Assembly (NCBI GenBank): GCA_026724425.1
Contig: JAIUCV010000003.1
Coordinates: forward strand, 59,635,088 to 59,699,087
Reading direction: 5' to 3'
Length of the DNA: 64,000 bases
Origin: Erythrophleum ivorense
Lineage: Eukaryota > Streptophyta > Magnoliopsida > Fabales > Fabaceae
Part shown: positions 12,432-24,844 of the stretch, piece by piece
Position numbering within the stretch: the stretch's first letter is position 1
Layout: each line of letters starts with the position of its first letter
The notes under the pieces: model-generated
What the model saw: the letters and a program-made list of their open reading frames with translations, nothing else
Database searches by the model: none
Told to the model about the DNA's origin: nothing
Made by a program: the position numbers and the translations under genes

Positions 12432-12892
12432 TAATAGAATTATCTAATAATTTCTTTGGACTACAATCAATTTTAATTTTTGATTTTGGTTTTAAAAATA
12501 GGATAATTTATTATTCATATAAGATGCATTTGAATCCACTTATTGAAATTAGTTATCATATTATTTTAGACTGAATATTTATGAAGTTAATTAATGCGAG
12601 TAACAATGCAAATCCTAACCTATAAGTTCATAATAAAAGGATATTAGATTTTATTTAATATTGACTAGGTTTCCTTTTTATTCACGTCAATTTTAATAGT
12701 TGTATAACTCTACAATTTGCTCCATTGAAGGTTGTGATAGGAAATGTGAGTTACAGAATAAGTCTCAATCTCTTTAAACCCTCAAGAATTTAGAATCTTT
12801 ACTTTGATTTTGCGAATTTGTCACCATGCCTTCTATAAGTAAGTAAATTTGGTATCCTAGTTTCGTATAATCATCATAAATGTGTTCTAGCA
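12432..12892 (+). repeat. 5' LTR of copia element 1
   Basis: About 461 bp, colinear with 19153-19616. Its first bases (TAATAG) have lost the canonical TGTTAG still present in the 3' copy; it ends TCTAGCA. Confidence 0.9.
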
Positions 12893-12893
12893 A

Positions 12894-12907
12894 TTGATAT
12901 CAAAGCT
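12894..12907 (+). other. Primer-binding site of copia element 1
   Basis: TTGATATCAAAGCT lies one base after the 5' LTR. It is a mutated form of the initiator-Met tRNA complement TGGTATCAGAGC used by most plant copia elements. Confidence 0.75.
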
Positions 12908-13317
12908 AAATTATATGATTTAGGATCCAATAGTTGATTTGAAGATATGATTATATGCTTAAAATTTTAACTTTTTACTATTTTCATCCATATAAGTTTT
13001 GAAATTTTAATTGAATGCTTATCAAAAAATTAAAACCTGAGATCTTCGGGTTTTTGTAAAGCTTAAAATTTTGAATCAATTAACACATGAGTTGTGAATT
13101 ATTGTGCACCATAAAGGGATAATTTAGAGTTTGAAATTTTGGTTAGGGTTCTAAGGTTAAATTTTTATTTTCACAAAATAGCTCAAATTGATGAATGATT
13201 TTTGAACATTACATTCCCTTTAATCATATAAGAAAAACCCATGTTCCAATTACATCAAAAATTGATTATTTCCATGGCAATTTCATTCAAAAATTTTCAG
13301 TCATAGGAGGCCTTTTT

Positions 13318-13640
13318 TCATAAGCTTTTTGTGCATTGAAACCATGAAATTCTTGAATACAATTTGGGGCTCTGGGTTTTAATGTGTTTTGGATATAGTT
13401 ATGAATGAAATACATATGAAAATTGCAAGAAAAACGAGTCAAGAAATGCCCAAAATCGAGATTCATCCACCTCGGCTAAAGGGGAGATTCCTTGCATCAA
13501 AAACCCATGAATTCTTGATAACAATTGGAGCTTTTAGTGCTAATGTATTTGGGATGAAGTTATGAACAAAACCTACATGAAAATCACATTGAAAAAAATG
13601 TAAAAACCACCTAGATCCGAGCTCCATCCGCGCAAGTATG
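13318..13640 (+). repeat. Degenerate tandem duplication in the copia-1 leader
   Basis: Two successive segments of about 160 bp (roughly 13318-13478 and 13479-13640) share the order ATGAAATTCTTGA, a GG-rich core, GAAGTTATGAA-like and ATCCACCTCGG-like blocks, with many substitutions. They lie in the untranslated leader between primer site and gag. Confidence 0.6.
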
Positions 13641-14559
13641 AAGGACCTATTTCTATAGACAAGTTGACTTGCTAGAAGAGCAAGATGAAGTTCGGAACAC
13701 ACGCCTACTCGCAAGTCTGGAGAGTAATTGAGAGTGTGGGTTCCATATTTTAAATGTGCTTTCTTAGAAATGTTTTATAATTTTCTAACTACTATAAATA
13801 TTTTTTATATAAATATTTATGTATAAAATATATTTTAATATTTATTTGGATAATATTCTAAAAATTAATACATTGAAAAATTAATTTGCTATATTTTAAA
13901 TCTTATGATGATATTTACTCTTTCTATATGATGATACATATTCATGTACTCTTAACCTAAAGTATATGTCTTAATATGTTTATTTTTGAATGATATAATC
14001 CTATTTTAGTTGTATAAGTGTAGAGCCTATTTGGAAATGCTATTAAATTTTATTTATGGTTAGTAGGGGTCTTATATTTGGTTACATCTGCTTATGGACT
14101 GCATCATGATTTTGGGCAAAATGAAATTAATTCCTGTACAAGGATTTTTTGTGAATTACTATATACGATTACCACCAAAATGGAATTACTCATATTGGTT
14201 CATGAAACTTCCTTGTAATTTGAGGAAAGTCTCTTATTATCTCATGTTATAACCTACCCAAAGGGGGTTATAAGTATGTTGTAATTAAAAGATATTTTTG
14301 GATGAAGTTATTAGAGAATTCATTGATTTAGGATATTTATTTGCTCAAAAAAGATAGGTATTTGAATTCAATATATTCTCATTAATTAACTCATTTAAGG
14401 TTATTATTTTGGTTATAACTTTGATTTGTATATTTTACCCTAAAGGAAATATGCTATTATATTAGCCTTATTGTAATAACTTATTTTAATTAAAACTATG
14501 TATAAATTAGCATCGTTATTTATTCTAATGCATTCTTGTTTTACAGTCACCTATTCCAT

Positions 14560-15400
14560 GAATAACTATTTTGCTTCAATTGAGATTTTGACTAAATCAA
14601 ATTATAACAAATCAAAGTAAGACTTAGAATTTTCTTTAGAAACTACTAATCTTTATCTAACACTACGGGAGAGTAAACCTGAAGTAAATGAAAAAAGTAC
14701 AGTTGAACGAAAAAACTTTTAACTAAATGGGAGAAATCCAATAGACTTATTTTAATTGCTAGTAATAAGACCATCTTTGAACACTTACTTAGTGACTTAC
14801 CTAAAACCACAAGTACTAAAGAATTTCTTACAGTTTTAGGAGAAAAGTATTAAGTATCTAATAACACTGAGTCTTGATATCTAATGAAATAGTTGACTAA
14901 TATGAGATATGACAATAATAAGGGAGTAAGAGAATTTATTTTGAAGATAGTTCACATCCAAATCAAATTGAAAGCCCATATTATTAACCTAAATGAAAAC
15001 CTTATTATCTCACATGCTTTGAATTGCCTACTGAGTTTGCACAAATCAAAATTGCCAGTAATATATTTAATGAGAAATGGACCATTAATGACTTTATTAC
15101 CAAATATGTGGCTAAAAAAGAGAAATTGAAGAAAGAAAAGAGTGACATATCTTATGATCTAACCCTTTTAACTTCCCATGATAAATCCCATTATGGTAAT
15201 GGTAATTGGAAATATAAGAAAAATCAATCTAATACTCCTTATAAAATTCAAAGCTCAAGGAAATCAGGTAGTGGTCAACACCATAATGTAAAGGGTCTTA
15301 AACTAGCTCCCATTAAGAAAAATATATAGTGTTTCTGGTGCAAGAAAAAGTGGTATAAGAAAAATGATTATACAAAATTTAAGGCTTAACTAAAAAATAA
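14560..15400 (+). pseudogene. gag of copia element 1 (UBN2-type), broken
   Basis: Translated pieces include EKSNRL, then LTNMRYDNNKGVREFILK, FAQIKIASN and KWTINDFITKYVAKKEKLKKEK, the pattern of the UBN2 gag domain of plant copia elements. The zinc knuckle near 15330-15385 has decayed: the first CxxC survives, but the His and last Cys positions are aromatic residues, and a stop precedes it. Several frameshifts and stops are present. Confidence 0.85.
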
Positions 15401-15469
15401 GTAAAAATTTAGAGGTAATCCTTTAGTCATTGTCTATTATGAGTCTAACTTAGTTGATGTCCCTATTAA

Positions 15470-18400
15470 TTCTTGATGGCTTGATAGTAGTTCTACAACC
15501 CATATTGTTATGTTTTTACAAGGGTTTAAAAACATAAGGAAACCAAGTCTTAGAGAAAGCAAGTTGAGAGTAAGAAATAATCTTGAAGTAGTGATGACAT
15601 TAATAAGAGATGTTACTTTAGTTTTGGTAACTGGATATGAACTTATTTTAAAAGACATTTCTTATGTTCCTTCTTTTAGGAGGAATTTAATTTCTAATTA
15701 TTATTTAGATAAGTTTGGCTTTTAATTTACTTTTAGTAATGAAAAAACAAATTTAATGTTGAACTCCCAAGTTCTTGGTTATAGACATTTAATGGATGGT
15801 TTATATAGATTCTCTTTGATTTTTGATAATATTGCTTTATCTTTGAATATAAAAAATGTTATCGCTAAAAGGTCTAAAATTAAAAAAAAAAAAATCCTTT
15901 TTGTTATGGTACAAGTGCTTAAGTCATATGCCTAAGGAAAAAGTTAAAAGATTAATTAAAAGTGATATTTTACCATCCTTAAACTTTGATGATTTGGGGA
16001 CATGTGTGGATTGTGTTATAGAAAAGTTCACTAAGAGTAAAAAGAAAAATGCAATTAAAAGTTTACGTATTTTAGAAATCATTTATATAGAAATTAGTGT
16101 ACCCCTTTCTCTTATTATTTGTGGTAATAGGTTCTATATCACTTTTATTGATGACTTTTTTTTATTTGGCTATCTTTATTTGATTAGAGAAAAATATAAT
16201 GTTTTAAAATTTTCAAAATCAAGGCAGAAAAGTAATTAGAAAAAGTCATTAAGATAGTAAGATTTAACCGTGATTGAGAATATTATGGTAGACATGATAT
16301 CATAGGGCAATATACAGAACATTTTGCTAAATACTAACAAGATTGTGGAATTGTTTCATAATACACAATGCCTGGTAGTCCTAAACAAAACAGTATAGTT
16401 GAAAGACGTAATTGCACACTTAGGAACATGATTAGAGAGCACGATAAATAGATATAACTTACCACAATTCCTATAAGGGTGAAGCCTTGAAAATATCTTT
16501 TTACATACTGAACAGAGTTCCTAGCAAATCCATACTAAAAATGCCTTTTGAATTTTGGGTAGGAAAAAATCCAATTTGAACCACCTTTATGTTTAGGGAT
16601 GCTCAGTAGAAGTTAAAATTTATAACCTTTTAGAAAATAAAATAGACTCTAAAACTAGCTGTTGCTTTTTCATTAGCTATTCAAACCATGCTAAAGGATA
16701 TAGATTCTTTTGTCCTGGTAGAGGTGTCAAAATTATGGAATCTATGAATGTTAAGTTTTAGGAACTTGATATGGTAGAACCCATTGTTCCATCTCACTAG
16801 ACTAGTATGGACAACCCTGCGTTTGTCTCTTTGCCTTTGCTTGTTTTTGATAATAGCATATCATCTAACACTGTTATTGAAAATCACCTTCTAACTGATA
16901 AAATCGTTAATCCTCCTATTGAGGATGTGGTAGATCCCCTTGCTATGGTTGAAGCTCCACAACTAACTGAACCAACTAAACAAATACCTATAAGGAGATT
17001 AGTTAGACAAAGGTAGCCTGCTATCATTAATGATTTTATGGTTCATCTTAGTGAAAATGCCTGTAATATTGGGGATGTTGTTGAGCCTAAGAATTATAAG
17101 GAAGTTGTTTCTTGTCCGCAGTCTAACACGCAGATAGATGCTATAGATGGGGAAATGAAATCTATAGCTAACAATAAAGTATGGAAGCTTATAGAATTAC
17201 TTGATAATTGTAGGGCAATTGGTTGCAAATAGGTGTTATAAAACAAAGAAAGATTCATAAGGTAAGATTGAGAGATTTAAAGTTAAACTTGTGGCTAAAA
17301 GCTTACTAAAAAAGAATATGTTAATTTTAATGAGACTTTTTTCACCAGTATCAACTAAAGATTCTTTTAGAATTCTTATGAAACTTTTAGTTCACTTTGA
17401 CTTGGAGTTACATTAAATGAATGTTAAAATAGCCCTTTTAAATGGTGACCTAAATGAAGTAGTATATATGCAACAACCTAAGGGTTATCAAACAAGAGGT
17501 AATAATCATCTAGTTAGTTGATTAAAATAATCCATCTATGGTCTGAAAGAGGCTTCTAGATAATGGTATTTGAAGTTTAATAAATAGTAACCTTTTTAGG
17601 TTTTGAGGAAAATAAGGTTGACCAATGTATATACATCAAGGTTAGTAGAAGTAAATTCATCTTTCTTATATTGTATGTAGATGATATTTTACTTGCTAGT
17701 AATGATCTAAGTTTTCTTCATGAGACCAAACGCATGTTGACTAGGTTATTTAACATGAAAGACCTTGGTAAAGCATCATTTGTGTTGGGAATTAAGATTC
17801 ATAGAGATAGATTATGTTATATGCTTGGATTATCTAAAAAAACTTACATTAATAGAGTTCTAGAAAGGTTTAATACGCAAAATTATAAACTTGGAGATGT
17901 TCCAGTCATTAAAGGAGATAGATTTAATAAAGACTAATGTCCTAGAAATGAACTTAAAAAGACAAAAATGAAAGATAAACCTTTTAATAGTGTATTAAGG
18001 AGCTTAATATATACTCAAATATGCACTAGAATTGACATAACTTTCATAGTTGGTGTTTTAGGTAGATGCCAGTTGGATAGCCGTAAAGAAAGTAATAAGA
18101 TACCTACAAAAAACTAAAGAATAAATGCTTGTGTATAAAAGGGTGGACAACTTAGAGATAATGTGATACACCGACTTATATCTTGCTGGGTGCCCCGATG
18201 GTAGGAAGTCGACTTCTGGCTACATCTTCATGTTAGCTGGAGGTGCGATATCTTAGAAGAGTGAAAAGTAGACTTTTATTACCTTTTCCAATATGCAAGT
18301 AGAGTTTATCACTTATTATGCTGCTGCTACTCATGTTATTTGGTTAAGAAATTTGATGACAGAACTTCGTAATACGAATTCAGTTGCTCAGCCACTAAGG

Positions 18401-18646
18401 ATTTACTACGACAATAGTGCTACAGTGTTTTACACTAAAAATAATAAAACTACCAGTGGTTCTAACTACCTAGAATTGAAATATTTAACAATTAGAGATC
18501 TTGTAAAGAACAATGAAATAATTGTTAAATATATTGACACAGATTTTATACTAGCTAGTCCCTTAACTAAAGGACTTAGGCCTATTGTGTTTGAAAAATG
18601 CGTTGAGAACATGAGCATTGTGAGTTCTTTTAATATGTTTGGTTAA
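15470..18646 (+). pseudogene. pol of copia element 1 (protease-integrase-RT-RNase H), broken
   Basis: The protease region holds WLDSSSTTHI near 15475-15505, where the catalytic DSG is now DSS. The integrase zinc region follows (about 15890-16020, CVDCVIEKFTKSKKK), then core fragments including MPGSPKQNSIVERRN near 16365-16410. The RT active-site box MYVDDILLASND is intact at 17671. RNase H is at 18293-18646 (YYDNSATVFYTKN, ASPLTKGL). Many stops and frame changes separate these blocks. The order places it in Ty1-copia. Confidence 0.9.
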
Positions 18647-19152
18647 TGAGAGTTTGACATTTATATCATTTTTTTATCATGTTGGATATTTTCTTTGAAT
18701 ATTTTTTTATGTTTGCATAACTTGTATTTCAGTCAATTAATAATGCATTGAGTTTTTTTTTAGGCGTAATAGTTTTTGACAAACCATACAATTTCTTTGG
18801 CTTTAAGTTATTTAAGAGAAATTATGAGAAATGACAAAGAAGATAGTGATTCAGCTATTGGATAACACTAGTATGCTATTTACTTGTTGCACTCCACACT
18901 AATGACTAATAGATGGAGTCAGTGATATTTGTAACTATGAAAGGTTTCATAGCAATAACAGATATAATAGTCACCATGATTTAATGTTACTTAGTTTTAG
19001 TTGGATGGAGTCATATTTAGATATCACATCTTGGATCATATACTTTTAAAAAATGTGGCCACATTATAAAATTAGTTATTGGCTCGAGAGTTATTTTTGA
19101 AATAAAAGTTTTCAAATTAAAATGAAGAATTGATTTTGTTCAAGTAAGAGAA

Positions 19153-19616
19153 TGTTAGAATTATCTAATAATTCCTTTAGGTTGTAATTAATTTTAATGT
19201 TTGATTTTAGTTTAAATAAAAATAGGTTAAATTATGATCCATATAGGATACATTTGAGCCCACTTATTAAAATTTATGATCATATTATTATGGGTTGGAT
19301 ATATATGAAGTTGATTAGTATGGGTAACAGTGTAGGCCCTAACCTATAAGCCCATAATGAGAGGATACTAGGATTTATTTAATATTAGCTAGATTCCTTT
19401 TGTATTCACGTCAATTCTAATAGTTGTATAACTTCACAACTTGCTTCATTAAGAGTTGTGACAGGGAGTGTGAGCTATAGAAGAATCCCTAGTCTCTTTA
19501 AACTTTTAAGAATTCAGAGTCATCATGCTAATTTTATGAATATGTCACCATGTCTTCCACAAGTAAATAAATTTGGTATCCTAATTTCATGTAGTCATTA
19601 TAAATTTATTCTAACA
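19153..19616 (+). repeat. 3' LTR of copia element 1
   Basis: Starts TGTTAGAATTATC after an AAGTAAGAGAA tract and ends TTCTAACA, keeping the canonical TG...CA ends. Confidence 0.92.
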
Positions 19617-19948
19617 GTACCTTGTTAGAGGGGCTCTTTAACAATTTCTCTTCATGTCCCTTTGTGAGAAGTTTTAACTACTGGCTCACTAGCTTAATCC
19701 TACTACCTTTAAAACTAATATGATATATTTAAATGGTAGATTGCAAGTTAATATAACATTAAATGTGTATCTATCTTGTGTGGATATATTTACCTTGCTA
19801 GCATGCATAATTGTCCCTAGCCTTGTGAACACACAGACGCTTCTCTCACCCTTATTCATTAAATCTTTTACTTTCTTCTTATTATTGTAGAGGTCTCCAT
19901 CCTTTTACTTGTGTGTCTTTTCTTCTTCTTTATTATCTTATGTGACTT

Positions 19949-20740
19949 TTGCTTCTAATGGTGTTTTTTATCTCCTTGTCTATAATCAAGGCTATGAATT
20001 ACCAACATTACCTTTCTTGGGACTATTGTTGGCTTAAAAATAGCTCCTCAGGTTACTTTTCATCTTTTTTTAAAGATCAATCTATTGATGGCTCTTTATT
20101 TTTTCCTTCTTGCATAGCTCTAATGCTTTGGTTTGACAATAATCTCTTTCTCCCTATGAGTGCTTTTTGGAGCTCATATCTAGTGGCTACTTTCATTAAC
20201 ACTAAGGATTTCTTTGTTCATAGGCTCAACCATGTACTCCATGATGCATCATATCTTCAAGATGACTTCAAGGTTCTTAGATAAGATAACAACTATTTCA
20301 TGGTACAATTTAGAAACTATAAGAATCAAAATTTCATTTTGCAAAATGAACCGTGGCAATTAATAATGCACTGATGGTAGTAAATTTACAAAAGCCTAGC
20401 ACTATATTCAATAACATGCAATTTGATGGAGCTACTCTATGGGTGCAATTTTAGGTTCTTCCCCTTGAGTATCATAGTGCAATGGTGGTTGAAACCCTTA
20501 GAAACCAAGTGAGAGAAGCTCTTGTTCCTAATGGTCGAATGAAAACTCTAGAAACTTACAAGTCCTAAGAGTAAAGGAGTTGATTAATGTATCCGTACCA
20601 CTTGTAATCAATACTAAAATTGTCCCCCGTGATGGTTTCACAACTTGGGTTGAACACAAGTATGAAAGAGTATTTCTCAGGTATCGCCAATGAAGTAGGA
20701 TTGGACATGTTAAACAAGGGTTGTGACTAGCACCTTAATC
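19949..20740 (+). pseudogene. DUF4283 plus zinc-knuckle relic (LINE ORF1-like)
   Basis: An open frame at 19949-20284 ends with YLVATFINTKDFFVHRLN, resembling the start of DUF4283. After a stop, the same frame gives YFMVQFRNYKNQNFILQNEP, and after a shift ATLWVQF and LPLEYHSAMVVE, the conserved core. Near 20640-20710, TTWVEHKYERVF and RIGHVKQG match the segment running into the zf-CCHC_4 knuckle, with its cysteines lost. This domain pair is typical of ORF1 of plant L1-type LINEs but also occurs elsewhere. Function is lost through stops and shifts, and no linked reverse transcriptase was found. Confidence 0.65.
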
Positions 20741-21779
20741 AAGTCTCAGATGGTTTTGATAAATTTAAATAGAAAATGATGGACAAGCTTGATGTTAAGT
20801 TCATCATTGATTTCAAATTCCCCTTTATAAGGAGGGTCTCTGTAGCTTTCAAAAAGAAAAAAAGGCAATAGATGATGCATAACAAAAGTTTAATGGTTTA
20901 ATAATGAACAAGATGGATACTATTCCATTTTCAAAAGTGCATATGGATTGGATATTGACCTAATTTAATGCTTAGTCTAATTTTGTATTAGACTTATTTT
21001 TCTTAACTCTACTTAAGCTTGATTCAGTTAGGATTAATATTAGATTAAGTTGGGCTAGTTACTTGAATTAGTTGAGCCATTATTTTTTAAATTTTTTTAT
21101 GGAAATTATAAAATGATCTTTAAAAAATAAGATTTGTATATAAATGTGCGTAAAATTATATTTTGTCCTTTTAAAAAATAAAATTTTTATATAAGTCCTT
21201 ATAAATTATTTTTAAAAAAATAATAGGATTGAATCATCTCAAGACAAACTAACCAACACCACCTAGTTATCCAATTTTATTTTTTTGGCCTAGTTTAATC
21301 CAATTTATTTTATTTTTGGCCTAGATCAGTTGGTTGGGTTACTAGGTTTATTGTGCACCCTTTACAAGTAACCCTTGAATGCCATGAACATAATAGGCCA
21401 CTAAGAGCTTGACCTTTCTAACTTATTTCGTGTTTTAAATGACTTATTATCCTTAAGCTCATCTACAGGTAATGAGTTGAAACTAGTTATTTCCTCAAGT
21501 GAAGAACAAAGTGGCATCAATCTAAATATTTTCTTGAATAATGATGAGTGGGGATTGTTTAACTCTCTTGTTAATATCAAAGGCCCTATCCCTATAGATA
21601 CAGATCCAAGGCCTTCTTTTTCTTTCTGTCATATGGCTGGCATTGATGTTGGCATTTCCTTCTTTTCTTTTCCTTTTTTTTTTCACTGTAATATACTCTC
21701 TCTTTTTTGTTCGAATCTCAAAGGTGCTAAAATTTGCAAACAGAACACAAGATTTCTGAAAGGTCAGAATGACATGCAT
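20741..21779. other. AT-rich stretch without a recognised gene
   Basis: A short + strand frame (about 21470-21665) encodes a peptide with PRPSFSFCHMAGIDVG that I cannot place. It stops resembling coding sequence where a T-rich tract begins. The rest is AT-rich. Confidence 0.5.
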
Positions 21780-21899
21780 GAAAGAAATAGTTATAACTTG
21801 CTCTAAAAAAATCGGATAGACGTGATTCCAAAACGAGTAGAAAGAAATAGCTATAACTTGCTCTAGAAAAATCGAATAGACGTGATTCCAAAAAGAGCA
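21780..21899. repeat. 60-bp tandem duplication in gypsy leader DNA
   Basis: Units 21780-21839 and 21840-21899 share GAAAGAAATAG(T/C)TATAACTTG and so on, differing at only a few sites. They lie just past the primer site on the - strand, so they belong to the leader. Confidence 0.9.
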
Positions 21900-22062
21900 A
21901 AAAGAAGAGGTCTTGAGACACAAGAAAGACCTATTAAACATCCAAAAACAAGAAGGAAAACACCAAAAACAACTGCACAAAAAATGAGGATGAACAGAAA
22001 CTAATTAGACGAAATAAGGGAAAAGAACAAGAAAAAAGTGGATAAAACCAACCTCAACCAAT

Positions 22063-22074
22063 GCTCTGATACCA
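22063..22074 (-). other. Primer-binding site of the gypsy LTR fragment
   Basis: On the - strand TGGTATCAGAGC, an exact match to the usual initiator-Met tRNA complement, two bases after the LTR end (...CATATCA). Confidence 0.88.
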
Positions 22075-22076
22075 AA

Positions 22077-22386
22077 TGATATGAGACCCCGTAGAAACCC
22101 GTTCTAGGAACCCCAAATAACACAGATTAGTGATCGAAATTTGGCTACCACACAAGAATAAGCAAATACATAGATCTAGACAACAAGCAATGAAGAACAA
22201 AGAAAGGGATGACGAAGTAGAAGAAGAAATGTTGGTCAATGGAATTAAACCCTAAGAGAACCCGTCTCTTAGAATCCTAATCCGGAACGCCACAAAGGAA
22301 ACCACTATTTTGATAAGTCAAAGATTTTTCCCAACACACAAAGGCTACAAGAAAAACCTCACAAGTCAGAAATGATTCTGAAAAAG
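22077..22386 (-). repeat. LTR 3' portion (R-U5-like) of the gypsy element
   Basis: Inverted copy of about 28457-28773: both contain TTTTTCAGAATCATT, GACGGGTTCTCTTAGGGTT, and ATTTGGGGTTCCTAGAACG before their ends. It lacks the U3/TATA part present in the + strand copy and is joined directly to integrase codons at about 22386/22387. Confidence 0.85.
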
Positions 22387-24334
22387 GTTATTCTTTTAAT
22401 CTCCTTGAAAAACAAATCAGAAATATAGACAGCATCATTTGTTTTTGAGCAAGCAATGAAATGAGCCATTTCACTAAATCGATCAACAACAACATATATG
22501 CTATCTTTTCCACTAGATGTTGTAGGCAATCCAAGCATAAAATCCATTGAAATATCTACCTAAGGATGAGAAGGAACAGGTAAGGGAATATATAAACCAT
22601 GTGGTTGCATTTTAGATTTAGCATACTTGCATACAATGCACCTTTTACACACAGCAATCACATCTTACGCCTATGAGGCCAATGAAAATGTTCTTTCAAC
22701 ATGGATAAAGTCTTTTCTATCCTAAAGTGCCCCATCAAACCACCCCTATGATATTCTTTAACCAAAAGCTCATGCATAGAACAAACAGGCACATACAATT
22801 TATTTCCTTTAAACAAGAAACCATCAAATCTAAAGAAATCATGAGCACCATGTTTTTCACATAACTTCCAAGTTTCAGCAAAGTTAGCATCACATTCATA
22901 CATGCTTTTGAAAGATTCAAAACTAATCAACCTAACCTGCATAGATGTAATGAGACTATACCTCATAGACAAAGCATCAGCCACAACATTTTTTCCCCTT
23001 TTTATGTTTAAACACATAAGGAAATGACTCAATGAATTCAAGCCACACAGCATGCCTCTTATTCAACTTATCTTGAGTTTTTAGGTATTGAAGACTCTTA
23101 TGATCAGAATGCAAAACAAATTTCTTAGACCATAAATAATATTGCCAATGTTCCAGAGTTCTTTTTAAAGCATACAATTTCTTGTCATAAGTAAAATAAT
23201 TCAAACAAGCACCACTAAGCTTCTCAGTAAAGTAAGCAATAGGCCTAGACTCTTGCATCAAAACAGCACTAATACCAATTCCAGAGGCATCACATTCAAC
23301 TTCAAAAACTTTAGAGAAATCAAGAAGAATAAGTAGAGGGGCATTGGTCAATTTATCTTTCAAAGTGTTAAAATCCGCCTCTTATGCCTCACCCCATTTA
23401 AAGATAAAATCTTTCTTTACCAACTCATTTAAAGGTGCAGCAAGGGTTGAGAAGTCCTTTACAAAACGTTAGTAGAAACGTGTAAGTCCGTGGAAACTCC
23501 TCACTTCACTAGCATTCTTAGTTGTTGGCTACTCCCGAATTGCCTTCACCTTCTTTTCATCCACCTAGAGGCCATCATTACCTACAACAAAACCAAGGAA
23601 AACAATAGAATCCAAGTAGAAAGAACATTTCTCTAAATTTGCAAAGAGTTTATTTTCTCTTAAAATAACAAACACAAAATGCAAATGCTTAACATGCTCT
23701 TCTAGATTCTTAGAAAAGACAAGAATGTTATCAAAATACACAACAACAAACTTTCCTATGTAAGGGCAAAACATATGATTCATTAAGCTCATAAATGTAC
23801 TAGGTGCATTAGTTAAGGCAAAGGGCATAACAAGTCATTCATACAAACTAAACTTAGTTTTAAATGCAGTATTCCACTCAACACCCTCTTTCATCCTAAT
23901 TTGGTGATAACCATTCCTAAGATCTATTTTTAAAAACAAGCAAGCACCATGCAACTCATCAAACATGTCATCAAGTCTAGGAATGGGATATCTATACTTA
24001 ACTGTGATTTTATTGATCGTTCGACAATCCACACACATCCTTCATTTGCTATCTTTCTTGGGTATAAGTATTACCAGAACAGCACATGGACTAAGGCTTT
24101 CTCTCACAAACCCCTTTTTCATGAGTTCCTCCACTTGCCTCTGAATTTCCTTAATCTCTTTTAGATTTGCCCTATAAGCAGGTCGGTTAGGAAGAGATGC
24201 TCTAGAAATAAAGTCAATCATGTGTTCAATGCCTCTTATGGGAGGCAATCCATCTGATACATCTTTCAAAAATAAGTCTTTATATTCCTACAACAAACTC
24301 AAAACACTAAAAGGAAGAGATTCATCAAGGTCGC
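22387..24334 (-). pseudogene. Gypsy pol: RT, RNase H and N-terminal half of integrase, broken
   Basis: RT starts near 24269 (KDVSDGLPPIRGIEH) and continues through VDCRTINKITVKYRYPIPRL and KIDLRNGYHQIRMKEG. The active-site box reads VVYFDNILVFSKN at about 23725, with the second catalytic Asp of YFDD changed to Asn. RNase H (22977-23363) holds FEVECDASGIGISAVLMQ and FVLHSDHKSL. The integrase zinc region (about 22670-22780) holds HRGGLMGHFRIEKTL; the core begins MDFMLGLPTT and VVVDRFSEMAHF. Stops interrupt at several points. Reading ends after FFKEIKR, where LTR sequence takes over. Confidence 0.9.
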
Positions 24335-24337
24335 TAA

Positions 24338-24844
24338 GGCCTCGTTTGGTACGAGGGGTTAGGTTTTAATGGAATGAGAATAGAAAGGAATCTTGTATCC
24401 CATAGTTATGTTTGGTATGATAGAAAAAGAAATAGAAATATTTTTATTTTTTTATACTGAATTAGATAAAAATGACATAAAAATAAAACGAGAAGAGAAT
24501 TAAAATATTAAAATATTTTTAATAATTATAAAATATAATAAAATATTTTATTTTTAATTATCAATAATAATAAAAAATAATAAAATAACATTTTAATTTA
24601 AAAATTTATTTTTAATTTACTTTTAATAAAAAAATTACTTAAAAAAGAACAAAATAATTTTAATTTTTATTCTCCTACTCAGTAAAGCTCTCTCCCACTA
24701 CAAAACGATAGAATGGACTCTCCTATATTAGTGGGAGATAACTCTCCCAGGAAAAAAGTCTTCTGCCTACCAAACAGGCTTTTCCTTCAATCCCACTCCC
24801 TTTCCCTCTCCATCACTCAACTCTCCCGCAAACCAAACGGCGCC
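24338..24844. mobile_element. PIF/Harbinger (Tourist-like) MITE inside the gypsy polyprotein
   Basis: 507 bp, flanked by TAA on both sides (24335-24337 and 24845-24847). Ends are GGCCTCGTTTGGTACG and, reverse-complemented, GGCGCCGTTTGGTTTG: imperfect terminal inverted repeats with the CGTTTGGT core. The interior is AT-rich without coding. If the element and one TAA are ignored, the - strand polyprotein frame runs on across the site, which confirms the exact boundaries. Confidence 0.88.

Larger units (their letters stand above)
12432..19616 (+). mobile_element. Complete but decayed Ty1-copia LTR retrotransposon
   Basis: Two LTRs (12432-12892 and 19153-19616) bound a 6.26 kb internal region in the order leader, gag, protease, integrase, RT, RNase H, which defines Ty1-copia. 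The flanks are ATACC (12427-12431) and GTACC (19617-19621), a 5-bp target duplication with one transition. A primer site follows the 5' LTR and an AAGTAAGAGAA tract precedes the 3' LTR. All coding parts carry stops and frameshifts. The LTRs differ at many positions by eye, so this is an old insertion that can no longer move by itself. Confidence 0.93.

Noticed and set aside
21522..21980. 152-aa - strand open frame with repeated SFWNHVY...FLEQVI peptides
   Set aside because: The repetition is only the 60-bp tandem duplication in gypsy leader DNA. It lies just after the primer site, where no protein is expected, and matches no family.
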